Of a stretch of DNA of 45,536 nt, positions 25,543-35,020 are shown in pieces (the stretch's first letter is position 1; each line of letters opens with the position of its first letter). A program made the position numbers and the translations under genes. This DNA is from an uncultured Eubacteriales bacterium. Lineage in GTDB: Bacteria > Bacillota > Clostridia > Lachnospirales > Lachnospiraceae. The stretch covers positions 1-45,536 of the forward strand of contig CASFBR010000018.1 of NCBI GenBank assembly GCA_949292795.1, in the 5' to 3' direction. Below the pieces are notes generated by a model. That model did not search any database. It was not told the origin of the DNA and saw only the letters and a program-made list of their open reading frames with translations.

Positions 25543-27099
25543 TTAATTCCGGCGCAGAATCACAAGCTTCTGCTTTGGAGTCAGCTGTTCCTGTTCCAGC
25601 TCATTTGTTGACATAATTTCTTCTACGGTTGTATTAAAGTTTTTTGCCAGCGTCCAAAGCTCATCCTGAGGCCGGACGATATAGCCGATGATCCCGGGCA
25701 TATTTTCCTGCTGCGCCGGGTCGATGGCTTCCTCCTTAATATCCTCGATAATATTGACTTTCATACGTTTAAAGACGATCGCTGACAATACAAGCATCAT
25801 TTTGATCTCAATTTCTTCGCTGTCTACCATATTCGAGCCAAGCTGTTCAAGCACCGGGGCAATCTCGTAGGTACATGAGCGGTCTATATCCGGTATCTCA
25901 ATCTGGCAGGAAAAGGGCACCATCCCCTTAAGCGCATTTACCGGAACCTTATCATCCTCCGCCACATAAAGAATCTGGACATACACGACGCCTTCCACAA
26001 GAATACCCATCTCATTGATCTGCGTGCGGTCAATCTTAATATGGCCGCCGGCCTGGCATATCTGAAGAATCCTTGCCTGATCATTTTTGATCTTGATGCG
26101 CTGGTGCAGCTTAAGGTCCGATTGATTTTTCATCAATATATTGTCAAAAACAACGGAACGGTACACCGGGGTCAGCTTTCGGTCCAGGGCATACACATCC
26201 TTTAAAATTTCCACCTTCTCATCCTCATAAACAGCCATATCCAGCTCCAGAACGACCTCGATCCCGACATTGCGGTTTTCCATATCGGCATCCCGGCGCG
26301 CCTCAATTTCTGTATGGATGATTTTGGCGGTAATGTGGCCGATCATCTCCTCCTTTGCCCCATGGCAGTCGAGATTGCCTGAAAATCCTACCGTCGTATT
26401 AAAAAACTGAAGCGGATTTTTTTCTTCCTCGCTGGAATACATGACAAAAATGCCAAGCTCTCCTCTCAGGGAAAGCTGGTCGTCTAAAAGCTTAATATCC
26501 AGATGATCAAGCATCGCGTCATTCCATAAAATCTCCAGGATATTCGGTTTATTGGCAGGCACGCAGATTTCATTTTTAATACGGAATGTGTCTTTTTTCT
26601 GAATATGTATCTGGCTTGTGTCAATACTCTGACTGTTGGCGCACACCCCTTCGGGTTCTTTAACCTGGCTGGCCGCCTCAATCTCTACAATACAGCTGGC
26701 ATTTAAAGTCAGGGAAATGATTGAGCGCACGCTGAGCTTCCGGCTGTTAATCAGGCTCGTTCTCAAATCCTCCATATCCCAGGAAACTCTGATCTCATCA
26801 CCCTCGGTCACGGCATCCATATTGACAAGCTCTTCAAAATCAATGCTCCCGTCCATATGATGAATGGGGCGCGGATCATATCCGCTGATGTAGAGCACAG
26901 CAAATTCCAGCTTTCCGCAGACGCTGACCTTTCCATCCATCACGCGCACCTCAGTGATCTTGAGGTCACCGTTTTCCTCAATAATCTTATCAATGTCCGG
27001 ACGCACATCCGGCACGTTAAAGTCATCGTCCAGTGTCAGCTGGGTGAAAGCCCGGCCTTTAAACTGGTTGGTCCGAATCCGCTTTTTTAAGATTTCCAT
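25543..27099 (-). CDS. sipL: SipL-like spore coat morphogenetic protein (SPOCS/DUF3794 repeats plus LysM)
   Basis: 518 residues with three successive SPOCS (DUF3794) modules covering most of the chain, e.g. LEFAVLYISGYDP and VVYVQILYVAED strands. The C-terminal LysM domain is YIVRPQDELWTLAKNFNTTVEEI (about 470-515). This is the layout and length of SipL of Clostridioides difficile, which binds SpoIVA and is needed for coat assembly around the forespore. AGGAGG precedes the ATG at 27099 by 8 bases; an upstream in-frame extension to 27195 lacks family similarity. Confidence 0.9.
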   Translation of the reverse strand: MEILKKRIRTNQFKGRAFTQLTLDDDFNVPDVRPDIDKIIEENGDLKITEVRVMDGKVSVCGKLEFAVLYISGYDPRPIHHMDGSIDFEELVNMDAVTEGDEIRVSWDMEDLRTSLINSRKLSVRSIISLTLNASCIVEIEAASQVKEPEGVCANSQSIDTSQIHIQKKDTFRIKNEICVPANKPNILEILWNDAMLDHLDIKLLDDQLSLRGELGIFVMYSSEEEKNPLQFFNTTVGFSGNLDCHGAKEEMIGHITAKIIHTEIEARRDADMENRNVGIEVVLELDMAVYEDEKVEILKDVYALDRKLTPVYRSVVFDNILMKNQSDLKLHQRIKIKNDQARILQICQAGGHIKIDRTQINEMGILVEGVVYVQILYVAEDDKVPVNALKGMVPFSCQIEIPDIDRSCTYEIAPVLEQLGSNMVDSEEIEIKMMLVLSAIVFKRMKVNIIEDIKEEAIDPAQQENMPGIIGYIVRPQDELWTLAKNFNTTVEEIMSTNELEQEQLTPKQKLVILRRN

Positions 27100-27248
27100 A
27101 AAAACAGCCTCCTTGAACATACGGCGATAGTCTGCCTGTTTTCCAGTGTAATCAACGTATATGCCGCAGCGGGCGATATTATGACGGCAGACCATCGAAA
27201 ATGATTTTTTTCACGGCCTGTGCAGCATGTACGCAGCCCTAAAAACAG

Positions 27249-27683
27249 TTATAAAAATACAACCGTTTTATCAAGATTCTGGATTTTAATGACAATAAAC
27301 GGATAAGATGGCTGTGTCCGGACATTTTCACTCTCCCCAGGCCCGAGAAGCGCCGTTTTTACACAGATCGTATTCTGTGTGTCATAAACTTCCTTTACCT
27401 GAATACTGTAACCGCCGCTCTCCTGCCGTCCATAGCCTACAACAATGTACTTATAGTTTCCATCGCTATATGTCATCTGGAACGGGTTTTCCTTCTTTTC
27501 GTCAATCAGTTTGCGTATGTCCTCCTGAATATTCTCATCAGAAACAACGGTAAAATCCAGGTCCGACAGCTTCGCCTCCGACGTTTTAACCGCGCTGCAC
27601 CCGCAAAACAGACAAAGGCAAAAAAGCACGGCGGCCGCAGCGGCATATCTGACAGCCGCGGCATATTTTTTTAAAGCTCCCAT
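27249..27683 (-). CDS. PrcB-like lipoprotein
   Basis: 144 residues with a lipoprotein signal (hydrophobic run then LFCGCS, lipidated Cys near residue 29). A compact C-terminal domain with YIVVGYGRQESGGYSIQVKEVY (about 78-99) has the strand pattern of PrcB-type domains. The function is not established; exported partner or inhibitor roles are reported for relatives. AAGGGA precedes the ATG. It lies upstream of sipL on the same strand with a 149-base gap. Confidence 0.72.
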   Translation of the reverse strand: MGALKKYAAAVRYAAAAAVLFCLCLFCGCSAVKTSEAKLSDLDFTVVSDENIQEDIRKLIDEKKENPFQMTYSDGNYKYIVVGYGRQESGGYSIQVKEVYDTQNTICVKTALLGPGESENVRTQPSYPFIVIKIQNLDKTVVFL

Positions 27684-27876
27684 CTGTCACAATCCCTTCA
27701 AAGCCTTTATTAAAGCCTATGAGGGACGGGCTGAAATTATGATATTTTTTAGTGCGCGCCTGAGTAAAACCTTTTAATGACAATGACAAAGAGCTCCATT
27801 TTCGGCACTTAAGCGCCAGGCGCGGCCGCTTTAGCGGCAGTTTTCTTATCGGGCGTGCGCATCCCAGGCAGACAAA

Positions 27877-27920
27877 ATCCCGGGGCAAAAAAGCTTTTGA
27901 CACTTTTTACACCCCGGGAT
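27877..27920 (-). terminator. hairpin downstream of the phosphoglucomutase gene (distal)
   Basis: ATCCCGGGG (27877-27885) and CCCCGGGAT (27912-27920) form a 9-pair stem around an AT-rich loop. TTTTG follows on the minus strand. Confidence 0.6.
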
Positions 27921-27931
27921 AAAAGCTTCCC

Positions 27932-27970
27932 GTATCGTTTTTATGATTGCAGACCGGTCATAAACGATAC
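27932..27970 (-). terminator. hairpin downstream of the phosphoglucomutase gene (proximal)
   Basis: GTATCGTTT and AAACGATAC form the base of the stem, with ATG/CAT continuing after a small bulge. ACCGGT occurs as a direct repeat beside it. It lies 8 bases after the stop codon. Confidence 0.6.
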
Positions 27971-27978
27971 ACCGGTCA

Positions 27979-29709
27979 TTATAACATCGTATGGATCATA
28001 TCAAGCACTGCCTGGCCAAGAACTGCTGATTTTTCATCAGCATCCTGAAGCGATGTTCCTTTAATGCCGTAATAGAACTTGATCTTTGGCTCCGTACCGG
28101 AAGGACGGACGCAAAGCCATGCGTCATCGTTCATATCATAGTAAAGCACATTGGAGCTTGGAAGTCCGGTGGATGTCACCTTACCGCTGGCAAGATCAAC
28201 GATCTCATCTTTCTTATAGTCTCTCGTGGAGAGCACCTCATAGCCGGCCAGTGTTTTGGGCGGATTGCTGCGCAGTGTTTCCATGATTGACTGAATCTTT
28301 GCGAGCCCTTCGATACCGGACAGGGAAATGGCCTTTACATCATCCTTATAATAGCCATATTTCTCATACATATCGATCATGGCATCCCACAGTGTCTTGC
28401 CCTGTGTCTTATAATAAGCCGCGGCCTCGCACAAAGCCATCGTCGCTACGATCGCATCCTTATCTCTTGCGTGGGTTCCGATCAGACAGCCATAGCTCTC
28501 CTCAAAGCCAAACAGGTATGTACCTTTTCCGCTCTTTTCAAAGCCTAAAATCTGCTGTCCGATATACTTAAATCCGGTCAGGCATTCGATCAGACGGATA
28601 TTATATGCCCGCGCAATGGCATCTGCCATGTTCGTTGTCACGATCGTCTTGATCAGAGCGCCGTCCTCTGGCAATCCCTTCTGTTCCTTCCACTGGCTGA
28701 TCGTATATTCAGCCAGAAGGCAGCCGGACATATTTCCGGTCAGACAGTGATACTCGCCGTTTTTATCCTTCACACGCACACCAAGGCGGTCTGCATCCGG
28801 GTCTGTGGCCAGTACAAGGTCTGCATCCAGCTTCTTAGCCAATTCAAGTCCGAGCACAAAGGCTTCATCCGATTCCGGGTTCGGATAGCTTACCGTAGGG
28901 AACTCGCCGTCCGGAAGCTCCTGCTCCGGAACGACATAGACATTTTTAAAGCCGATCTCTTTAAGGATTCTTCTGGCAGGAATATTACCGGTACCATGCA
29001 GCGGCGTATACACGATCTTTAACTGATCGCCCACAGCCTCAATGCTGTCATAGTGCTTAACCTGCTTTTTAAGCTCGGCAATATAAGCGTCATCCACAGC
29101 CTGGCCAATGGTCACATACAGGCCGGCAGCCTCAGCGTCCGCCTTGTCCATCGTCCGGACACTGTTATAGTCTGTCACAGCCTTTACCTCATCCATAATG
29201 CCGGTATCATGGGGCGGTGTGATCTGAGCGCCGTCCTCCCAGTATACTTTATAGCCATTGTATTCCGGAGGGTTATGGCTGGCTGTAATATTAATACCTG
29301 CAATGCAGCCCAGATGGCGCACAGCAAAGGACAGCTCCGGTGTCGGTCTTAAGGATTCAAAGCGGTATGCCTTAATGCCATTGGCTGCCAGGCACAGCGC
29401 AGCTTCCTCAGAAAACTCAGGGGACATGCGGCGTGAATCGTAGGCGATCGCCACACCCTTCGCTTCACCGCCCTGCTTTTTAATGTAATTGGCAAGGCCC
29501 TGAGTTGTTTTGCGGACAACATATTTATTCATACGATTAATGCCGGCGCCAATGATCCCGCGAAGTCCGGCGGTACCAAATTCAAGATCCATATAAAAAC
29601 GCTCTTTAATCTCGTTCTCATCATCTTTAATACTTAAAAGCTCCGCCTTTGTCGCTTCGTCAAAATAGGGATTGGCAAGCCAGTCCTCATAAATCTTCTT
29701 GTAGTCCAT
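27979..29709 (-). CDS. phospho-sugar mutase (alpha-phosphoglucomutase/phosphomannomutase)
   Basis: 576 residues interconverting hexose 1- and 6-phosphates for glycolysis and envelope sugar nucleotides. The phosphoserine loop is ITASHNPPEYNGYK, the metal loop is DPDADRLG, the sugar-binding loop is GFEESYG and the phosphate-binding loop is RPSGTEPKIKFYY. Length and motifs fit the Firmicutes PgcA-type enzymes. GGAGG is 8 bases before the ATG at 29709. A TATAAT box (29762-29767) lies upstream with only a weak -35. Confidence 0.95.
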   Translation of the reverse strand: MDYKKIYEDWLANPYFDEATKAELLSIKDDENEIKERFYMDLEFGTAGLRGIIGAGINRMNKYVVRKTTQGLANYIKKQGGEAKGVAIAYDSRRMSPEFSEEAALCLAANGIKAYRFESLRPTPELSFAVRHLGCIAGINITASHNPPEYNGYKVYWEDGAQITPPHDTGIMDEVKAVTDYNSVRTMDKADAEAAGLYVTIGQAVDDAYIAELKKQVKHYDSIEAVGDQLKIVYTPLHGTGNIPARRILKEIGFKNVYVVPEQELPDGEFPTVSYPNPESDEAFVLGLELAKKLDADLVLATDPDADRLGVRVKDKNGEYHCLTGNMSGCLLAEYTISQWKEQKGLPEDGALIKTIVTTNMADAIARAYNIRLIECLTGFKYIGQQILGFEKSGKGTYLFGFEESYGCLIGTHARDKDAIVATMALCEAAAYYKTQGKTLWDAMIDMYEKYGYYKDDVKAISLSGIEGLAKIQSIMETLRSNPPKTLAGYEVLSTRDYKKDEIVDLASGKVTSTGLPSSNVLYYDMNDDAWLCVRPSGTEPKIKFYYGIKGTSLQDADEKSAVLGQAVLDMIHTML

Positions 29710-29761
29710 TGGAATTACCTCCTGAAATTCATCAAATGTGATGTACAAATAGTTCTTTTTT

Positions 29762-29767
29762 ATTATA
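29762..29767 (-). promoter_or_regulatory. candidate -10 box of the phospho-sugar mutase gene
   Basis: A perfect TATAAT on the minus strand lies 53 bases before the start codon in an AT-rich stretch. The -35 region at the expected distance (TTTATT) is poor. Confidence 0.4.
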
Positions 29768-29880
29768 ATACATTTCACATTAAAAATAAAGAAAAATTTA
29801 ACTATATTAAACATGCTTTACCAAAATTTTACGACATTTTTTGTGCATTTTTTCATAGTATTTTTTACTTTTACTGCCAT

Positions 29881-30945
29881 TCAGGCGGTCATAAAGCAGC
29901 GCTTTGCTTCCGGCTCGTAAAAGCTGTCGAGAAAGTCCCGGCGAAGCCTGCGGCTTTCGATAAAGGCTTCCAGCTTTTCTTCATTTTTCCCGCTGGTCCA
30001 GCTCTTGCGCGTATTATAGTAGTGATTCGCGATCTTCCAGAGCTTCTCAGGAAAAAGAAGAAGGACATAAAGATAATGCCGTTCATCGCCGCTTAAGGGC
30101 AATATGTGCTCATAGGCGTCCACAAGCGCATTTGCAAGAGTGCCGTCCCAGCGGTTTTTCTCGAGCACCTTGCGCAGAAACAAATACAGATCATTGATCT
30201 GGATATTTATCTGCATTTTATCAAAATTCACCGTAGCCACAGGCGGAAGCTTTGTACCGTTATAGATAAGCGCCGGTGCAGCCGTCCGCCCCCGCATCAG
30301 AAGCACATTGTGGTGGCTGTAATCGCCATGGCAGACCATGTGTTCCTTCCGGGCACGGTTCGTCAGGCGGACATATCCCGGAGCATCCAGTGCCTTTGCA
30401 GCGGCAAATGCCTGGGCGGCAAATTCCTCGTAGTATTCCAGATACAGGCTTTCAAACGGCTTTTTTTGCTTGCGCGCCCGCATATAGTTTCGGATCGCCT
30501 TCATTTCCCGGCAATGCCGTTCAAGCAGCGGCCGCATCCCGCCGTAAGAATAGCCTGCTGCCATTTCAGGGCTTAACGGGACATCCCTGAGTACCTTATG
30601 AAGCCTGGCCAGATTGATCACAAGAGCGGTCAGGTCATCCCTGTTTTTCATATCACACTCCCGGCCTTCATACCACTCCCGCACGACATAGCCTTTATCA
30701 TATTTATTTTTTGTCAGCAGCTCCCCATCCTGATTAACGACAAGCTGATCCACATTCATATACCCCCGGTCACGCACCGTATATTTCACAAGGGATTCAA
30801 ACACAAGACGCGACGGCGACAGAGTATACTCCCGAACGATCTTAAGGCCCTGGTCTGTTTCGCAGATAAATGCTCCCCTGCCTCGGCTGGCTGCGGTTAC
30901 ATGAAATGCATACTTATCCAAAATTTCTCTGATCTTTTCGTCCAC
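29881..30945 (-). CDS. CotS-family spore coat protein (kinase-like fold)
   Basis: 354 residues with the aminoglycoside-phosphotransferase-like fold of CotS/YtaA/YutH proteins. The catalytic-loop pattern is MVCHGDYSHHNVLL (about residue 235), followed by VNFDKMQINIQINDLYLFLRK, where a kinase would have its metal-binding Asp. Family members sit in the spore coat; activity is not proven. The GTG at 30945 is chosen because GGAGG lies 8 bases upstream. An ATG at 30960 overlaps that site, and longer starts (to 31059) lack one. Confidence 0.83.
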   Translation of the reverse strand: MDEKIREILDKYAFHVTAASRGRGAFICETDQGLKIVREYTLSPSRLVFESLVKYTVRDRGYMNVDQLVVNQDGELLTKNKYDKGYVVREWYEGRECDMKNRDDLTALVINLARLHKVLRDVPLSPEMAAGYSYGGMRPLLERHCREMKAIRNYMRARKQKKPFESLYLEYYEEFAAQAFAAAKALDAPGYVRLTNRARKEHMVCHGDYSHHNVLLMRGRTAAPALIYNGTKLPPVATVNFDKMQINIQINDLYLFLRKVLEKNRWDGTLANALVDAYEHILPLSGDERHYLYVLLLFPEKLWKIANHYYNTRKSWTSGKNEEKLEAFIESRRLRRDFLDSFYEPEAKRCFMTA

Positions 30946-31139
30946 AAAAAATCCCTCCATATTTCGTATGCCATCTTCCGCCAAAAATGTGCGCAGGATA
31001 GCATACCTTAAACAGAACACAACAGGCTTTCTGTCTAACATATGAAGGGATACATTCATTTATTCATAACTGTTCAGCCACGGGCCATACGGCCAATGGC
31101 CAGCCGGGCCTTTGCGGCCCATCCTCGGGTATGCCAATA

Positions 31140-32150
31140 TTACAGCAGCCATACGCCTTTTTCCTCGCAGGCCTCCACGACGCCTCTTGGCCAGATCGAG
31201 GACTGCACCTCGCCCACATGGGCCTTTCTTAAGAAAAACATACAAATTCTGGACTGTCCGATACCGCCGCCGATCGTATAGGGGAGCTTGCCTTCAAGAA
31301 GAGACTTCTGAAACGGCAGGTTGACGCGATCCATACAGCCGCGGACCTTAAGCTGGCGCAGCAGCGCTTCTTCATCTACACGGATTCCCATGGAGGAAAG
31401 CTCCAGGGCAATATCAAGCACCGGATAGTATACGAGAATATCGCCATTTAACGACCCGTCGTCATAGTCCGGCGCACGTCCGTCATGGGGCTGTCCGGAA
31501 GCCAGTGCGCCGCCGATCTGCATGAGAAATACCGCTCCCTTTTGCTTCGTGATCAGGTACTCTCTTTCCTTTGGCGTTTTATCCGGGTACATATCCTCAA
31601 GCTCCTGAGATGTAAGGAAATAAATTTCTCCCGGAAGGATCGGTTTAATATAGCCATATTTTTCAGACATAAACTGCTCTGTATAGCGCAGCGCGTCATA
31701 CACCCGGCAAACCGTTGCCTTAAGGGTATCCACATTGCGTTCTTCCTTATCAATAATCTTTTCCCAATCCCACTGATCCACAAAAATCGAATGCAGATTA
31801 TCGGTATCTTCATCTCTGCGGATCGCGTTCATGTCGGCGTAAAGACCCTCTCCATGATGAAAGCCGTAACGCTTAAGCGCCATACGCTTCCATTTTGCAA
31901 GAGAATGGACAACCTCTACTTCATGATCCGCCTGCTCTTTAATACCAAAACGCACCGGACGCTCCACACCGTTTAACGTATCATTTAATCCGCTCTCCGG
32001 GGTCACAAACAGCGGCGCTGAAACGCGGGTCAGGTTAAGCTGATTGGCCAGCTCCCGCTCAAAATAGTCTTTTACATATTTTATGGCGATCTCGGTCTCC
32101 CGTATATTTAAAGGAGAGACATAATCGTCAGGAATCATCAGATTTTCCAT
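31140..32150 (-). CDS. asnA: aspartate--ammonia ligase
   Basis: 336 residues making asparagine from aspartate, ammonia and ATP. It has the class II aminoacyl-tRNA-synthetase-like core: LTRVSAPLFVTPESGLNDTLNG, the VEVVHSLAKWKRMAL motif, IRRDE and the C-terminal GGGIGQSRICMFFLRKAHVGEVQ. Length matches AsnA (about 330). GGAGG precedes the ATG by 8 bases. A promoter lies at 32219-32248. The 60-nt leader is too short for a T-box. Confidence 0.97.
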   Translation of the reverse strand: MENLMIPDDYVSPLNIRETEIAIKYVKDYFERELANQLNLTRVSAPLFVTPESGLNDTLNGVERPVRFGIKEQADHEVEVVHSLAKWKRMALKRYGFHHGEGLYADMNAIRRDEDTDNLHSIFVDQWDWEKIIDKEERNVDTLKATVCRVYDALRYTEQFMSEKYGYIKPILPGEIYFLTSQELEDMYPDKTPKEREYLITKQKGAVFLMQIGGALASGQPHDGRAPDYDDGSLNGDILVYYPVLDIALELSSMGIRVDEEALLRQLKVRGCMDRVNLPFQKSLLEGKLPYTIGGGIGQSRICMFFLRKAHVGEVQSSIWPRGVVEACEEKGVWLL

Positions 32151-32218
32151 AGGTAAAACCTCCTGTCATTCGGATGTCATCACATCGCCCGGTCCAAACG
32201 GCCGGTCTGAACTGTTCC

Positions 32219-32248
32219 ATAGTATCACGTTAAAGCAGGAAATGTCAA
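32219..32248 (-). promoter_or_regulatory. asnA promoter
   Basis: On the minus strand TTGACA (32243-32248), an 18-base spacer and TACTAT (32219-32224). The -35 begins 11 bases before the stop codon side of the upstream gene. Confidence 0.7.
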
Positions 32249-32258
32249 TACGTTTTTC

Positions 32259-34595
32259 TTATTCTCCGGTCTGCGGCGTTACACCGTAAAAATCAGAAAG
32301 CGACTTGTCGCTGTCAAACAGGTGATAATATTGAAGCGCCCGATACGCCTCAAGCTCCTGCGTGTATGGATTGTCCGCAGAATTATAATAATTCCCGCCG
32401 GCATCAATATATACATTTGCCGTAATCACGGGAAGCTTTTTGCTTAAATCCGAAAGATATTGCTGGTAGCCTGTCTTTGGCAGCCCCGCGACATCCATCA
32501 GCAGCGATGACAGGTAATTTGCGCTGAGCATCAGGCCGTCCTGCTCCTCAATATCATAATTCGCCCAGATTACAAACGGAACAATATAGCGCTCCTGCTG
32601 AGTTTGCAGTGAATCATCATCAAGCTTTCCGTTGGCCTCAAGAATCGGTTCTGCAATAATATCCGTCGGCTGATGGTCGCCAAACATCACAACGATCGTT
32701 TTTTCATCAACCTTACTAAAATAATCGATCAGTCCTTCAAAGGCTTCATCCGACCGTTTGACCAGTGACAGATACTGTTCTGTGTAATGCTTTTCCTTCG
32801 GATCACTGCATTCTGTGAGCAATTCAATCTCAGGTGTAAAGTTATCGTAATCATTATAATAGCCGCCATGATTTTGCATCGTCACTTCAAACGCAAATAC
32901 CGGGCCATCGCTGCGTTTTTCCTCAAACACATCAATAAGCTGCGCATAGGCGCTCTCATCGGAAACATACGTCCGCAAAAGCTCGCGGTGTGTAAAATCC
33001 GGATAAAATAAAATCGTTTCAAATCCGAAATCAGGGTACACCTCATCCCTGTCCCAGCCTGAAGCATTAAACGGATGCAGCGCCGATGTGGAATAGCCCA
33101 GGCTTGAAAGCCATGATGTCAGCGTCGGCTTTTCCTCATGGATATACTGCTGATAGGCCACGCTGCCCTGCGGCAAAAAAGACATCGTGTCGCCGGTTAA
33201 AAATTCAAATTCTGTATTGGCCGTATTTCCGCCCTTCACGGACACAAAAAGATTGCCCCGGACCGTATTCTCCGAAAGACTTCTGAAAAATGGCATGTAA
33301 TTTGTATTTGTCTCAAAATCTCCCAGAACCGATAAATCTGAAAAGGCCTCATTCATAATAACGATCAGATGGGGCATCTGCTCATCGGATGTATCTGCCC
33401 CGGCCGTCTCACCGGCATCCGCCGGCAATATGCTGCCACCCGTTTCGCCGTCATCCGCCGGCAATATGCTGCCGTCCGTTTCATCACGATCGCCTGACGT
33501 CCCGGTATCACCAGCTTCGTCACGATCTTCCGGCACCTTGGCGTCATCGTCTGCATCACTGCCGCCTGGCGTCCCGCTATCATCGGCTGCATCGCCTGGT
33601 GCCTTTCCATCATCCGTATTTCCTGCACCGACCTTCTTGCGGTCACTGCCTTCGATCTGAACAAGGCCGTCATCGGATGCATCATTTTTTAAAGCGTTGG
33701 CATCGTTCGTGCGCTCATCCATATAGGGCTCCATTATATCTGCCAGATATTCCGTGGAATAGCCGTCCGGCTTGTCCACCGTAATATACTGGAAATTATA
33801 AATAAAGCTTACCGCAAACCCATTGGTGGCATAAAGGGAGTTTGGCAGAAACAGCGTCTCGTCCAGACCGAGAGCGCTTTTAATGCCGGGGACTTTAAGT
33901 CCGATAAAAATCCCCGCAAATGCCAGCAGACACAAAGCAATACCTGCAAGACGCACGGACAGCAATGCCGCCAGGCGCTTCCATTTTGCCCTGTGGAATG
34001 ATAATTTCGGCAGCTGCACATCAAGCTTTGAGGCAACAGCCGCCAGCCCCGCAAAGCCAAGGGAAGGCATAAGCATGGCATACTCTACGGCAAATTCATA
34101 ATTCCCGCTCACACTCAATGCTGTACCTACGGACATCATATCCCACGGCAGCACCGGCGAGCCGCGAAAGCATACGGTATAATAATTAATGATACCAACC
34201 GTCATTGTCACCAGACAGCCGATCATCCCGGAATGGGAGGCTTTTCCGGTCAGTAAAAAAAGGATCAAAAAGAATATGTAGAAAAATGCAATATTTAAAA
34301 GCTGCAATGCCCCGCCCATATCAAACCCGTTATGAGAATAAGCTTCCAGCAAATAAAAGCCTGCCGGCGGCAGCAGGAGCCAGAATATCACTCCTGTGGC
34401 TTTTTTCAGCTGTATATTCAGATTTAATACAATACCAATCACCGCGATAAGGCCGGCCGCGCCCCAAAAATACGGCCATGAAAAGCCTTCTGTGGAAACG
34501 CTGTATACATACACTCCGATCAGAGCCAGGAGCACACACACATGCACCGCAAGCCGACGTCCGGGCTTTATAAAAACTGTTCTTAACTTTTTCAT
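32259..34595 (-). CDS. LTA-synthase-family membrane sulfatase-fold protein
   Basis: 778 residues. About five to six N-terminal membrane segments (1-235) are followed by a linker with a highly acidic, Gly/Thr-rich insert (about 300-420). The extracytoplasmic alkaline-phosphatase-fold domain comes next: the metal/catalytic block starts at IVIMNEAFSDLSVLG, the catalytic Thr is in VKGGNTANTEFEFLTG (near 455) and metal ligands are in FGDHQPTD. Members polymerise glycerol phosphate or transfer phosphoglycerol to envelope glycans. The linker is unusually long and contains an in-frame 36-base duplication. AAGGAG precedes the ATG. Confidence 0.9.
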   Translation of the reverse strand: MKKLRTVFIKPGRRLAVHVCVLLALIGVYVYSVSTEGFSWPYFWGAAGLIAVIGIVLNLNIQLKKATGVIFWLLLPPAGFYLLEAYSHNGFDMGGALQLLNIAFFYIFFLILFLLTGKASHSGMIGCLVTMTVGIINYYTVCFRGSPVLPWDMMSVGTALSVSGNYEFAVEYAMLMPSLGFAGLAAVASKLDVQLPKLSFHRAKWKRLAALLSVRLAGIALCLLAFAGIFIGLKVPGIKSALGLDETLFLPNSLYATNGFAVSFIYNFQYITVDKPDGYSTEYLADIMEPYMDERTNDANALKNDASDDGLVQIEGSDRKKVGAGNTDDGKAPGDAADDSGTPGGSDADDDAKVPEDRDEAGDTGTSGDRDETDGSILPADDGETGGSILPADAGETAGADTSDEQMPHLIVIMNEAFSDLSVLGDFETNTNYMPFFRSLSENTVRGNLFVSVKGGNTANTEFEFLTGDTMSFLPQGSVAYQQYIHEEKPTLTSWLSSLGYSTSALHPFNASGWDRDEVYPDFGFETILFYPDFTHRELLRTYVSDESAYAQLIDVFEEKRSDGPVFAFEVTMQNHGGYYNDYDNFTPEIELLTECSDPKEKHYTEQYLSLVKRSDEAFEGLIDYFSKVDEKTIVVMFGDHQPTDIIAEPILEANGKLDDDSLQTQQERYIVPFVIWANYDIEEQDGLMLSANYLSSLLMDVAGLPKTGYQQYLSDLSKKLPVITANVYIDAGGNYYNSADNPYTQELEAYRALQYYHLFDSDKSLSDFYGVTPQTGE
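33419..33490. repeat. 36-base tandem duplication in the LTA-synthase-like gene
   Basis: Two adjacent copies starting CCGCCGGCAATATGCTGCC (33419-33454 and 33455-33490) encode the doubled GSILPAD segment in the acidic linker. Confidence 0.85.
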
Positions 34596-34664
34596 GTTTT
34601 TCTCCTTGCAGTATCACTGCTTCGCCGCACACGCACATACCGGCCAAGCAGTCTCCGATAAAAT

Positions 34665-34689
34665 GATGCTATTTTGTAAAAACAGCATC
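34665..34689 (-). promoter_or_regulatory. hairpin in the leader of the LTA-synthase-like gene
   Basis: GATGCT and AGCATC with inner TTTT/AAAA form a stem, then ATTTTATC on the minus strand. It could act as an attenuator between the promoter and the start codon. Confidence 0.5.
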
Positions 34690-34721
34690 CGATTTCATTT
34701 ACACAAACATTACAATTTTTA

Positions 34722-34749
34722 ATTATAACATTACAATCCTAACATGCAA
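34722..34749 (-). promoter_or_regulatory. promoter of the LTA-synthase-like gene
   Basis: On the minus strand TTGCAT (34744-34749), a 16-base spacer and TATAAT (34722-34727). It lies about 130 bases before the start codon. Confidence 0.65.
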
Positions 34750-34779
34750 GCAAAAACACAAAATTTCATAAACTATTCA

Positions 34780-34851
34780 GCCATGCGGCCCGGGATGCAA
34801 AAAAGCCCTGCAAGTTTACTTGCCAAGGCGAATTTGCAGACCGGGACAGAC
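34780..34851. repeat. duplicated 3' end of cbiK, distal copy
   Basis: 72 bases match 34949-35020 at all but one position and lie 169 bases further downstream of cbiK. The copy contains the last cbiK codons, the stop and the GCAAGT/ACTTGC hairpin with its T-run. The 97 bases between the copies are GC-rich with no gene. Confidence 0.9.
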
Positions 34852-34948
34852 GGCGCTTAGCCGTGATCGAGCGTTTGCCGCGTAAGCGGCGAAAAGCAGC
34901 GCCAGCTGCGAAAACGCGAGATGCATGGCTGAATTATAGCTTCCTACT

Positions 34949-35020
34949 GCCATGCGGCCCGGGATGCAAAAAAGCCCTGCAAGTTTACTTGCTAAGGCGA
35001 ATTTGCAGACCGGGACAGAC
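34949..35020. repeat. duplicated 3' end of cbiK, gene-proximal copy
   Basis: This copy spans the last 12 codons of cbiK and its likely terminator (GCAAGTAAACTTGC then GGGCTTTTTT on the minus strand, about 34970-34994). See 34780-34851 for its partner. Confidence 0.9.

Noticed and set aside
32151-32218. Asn T-box leader before asnA
   Set aside because: The leader is only about 60 nt and lacks the T-box sequence and specifier stem.
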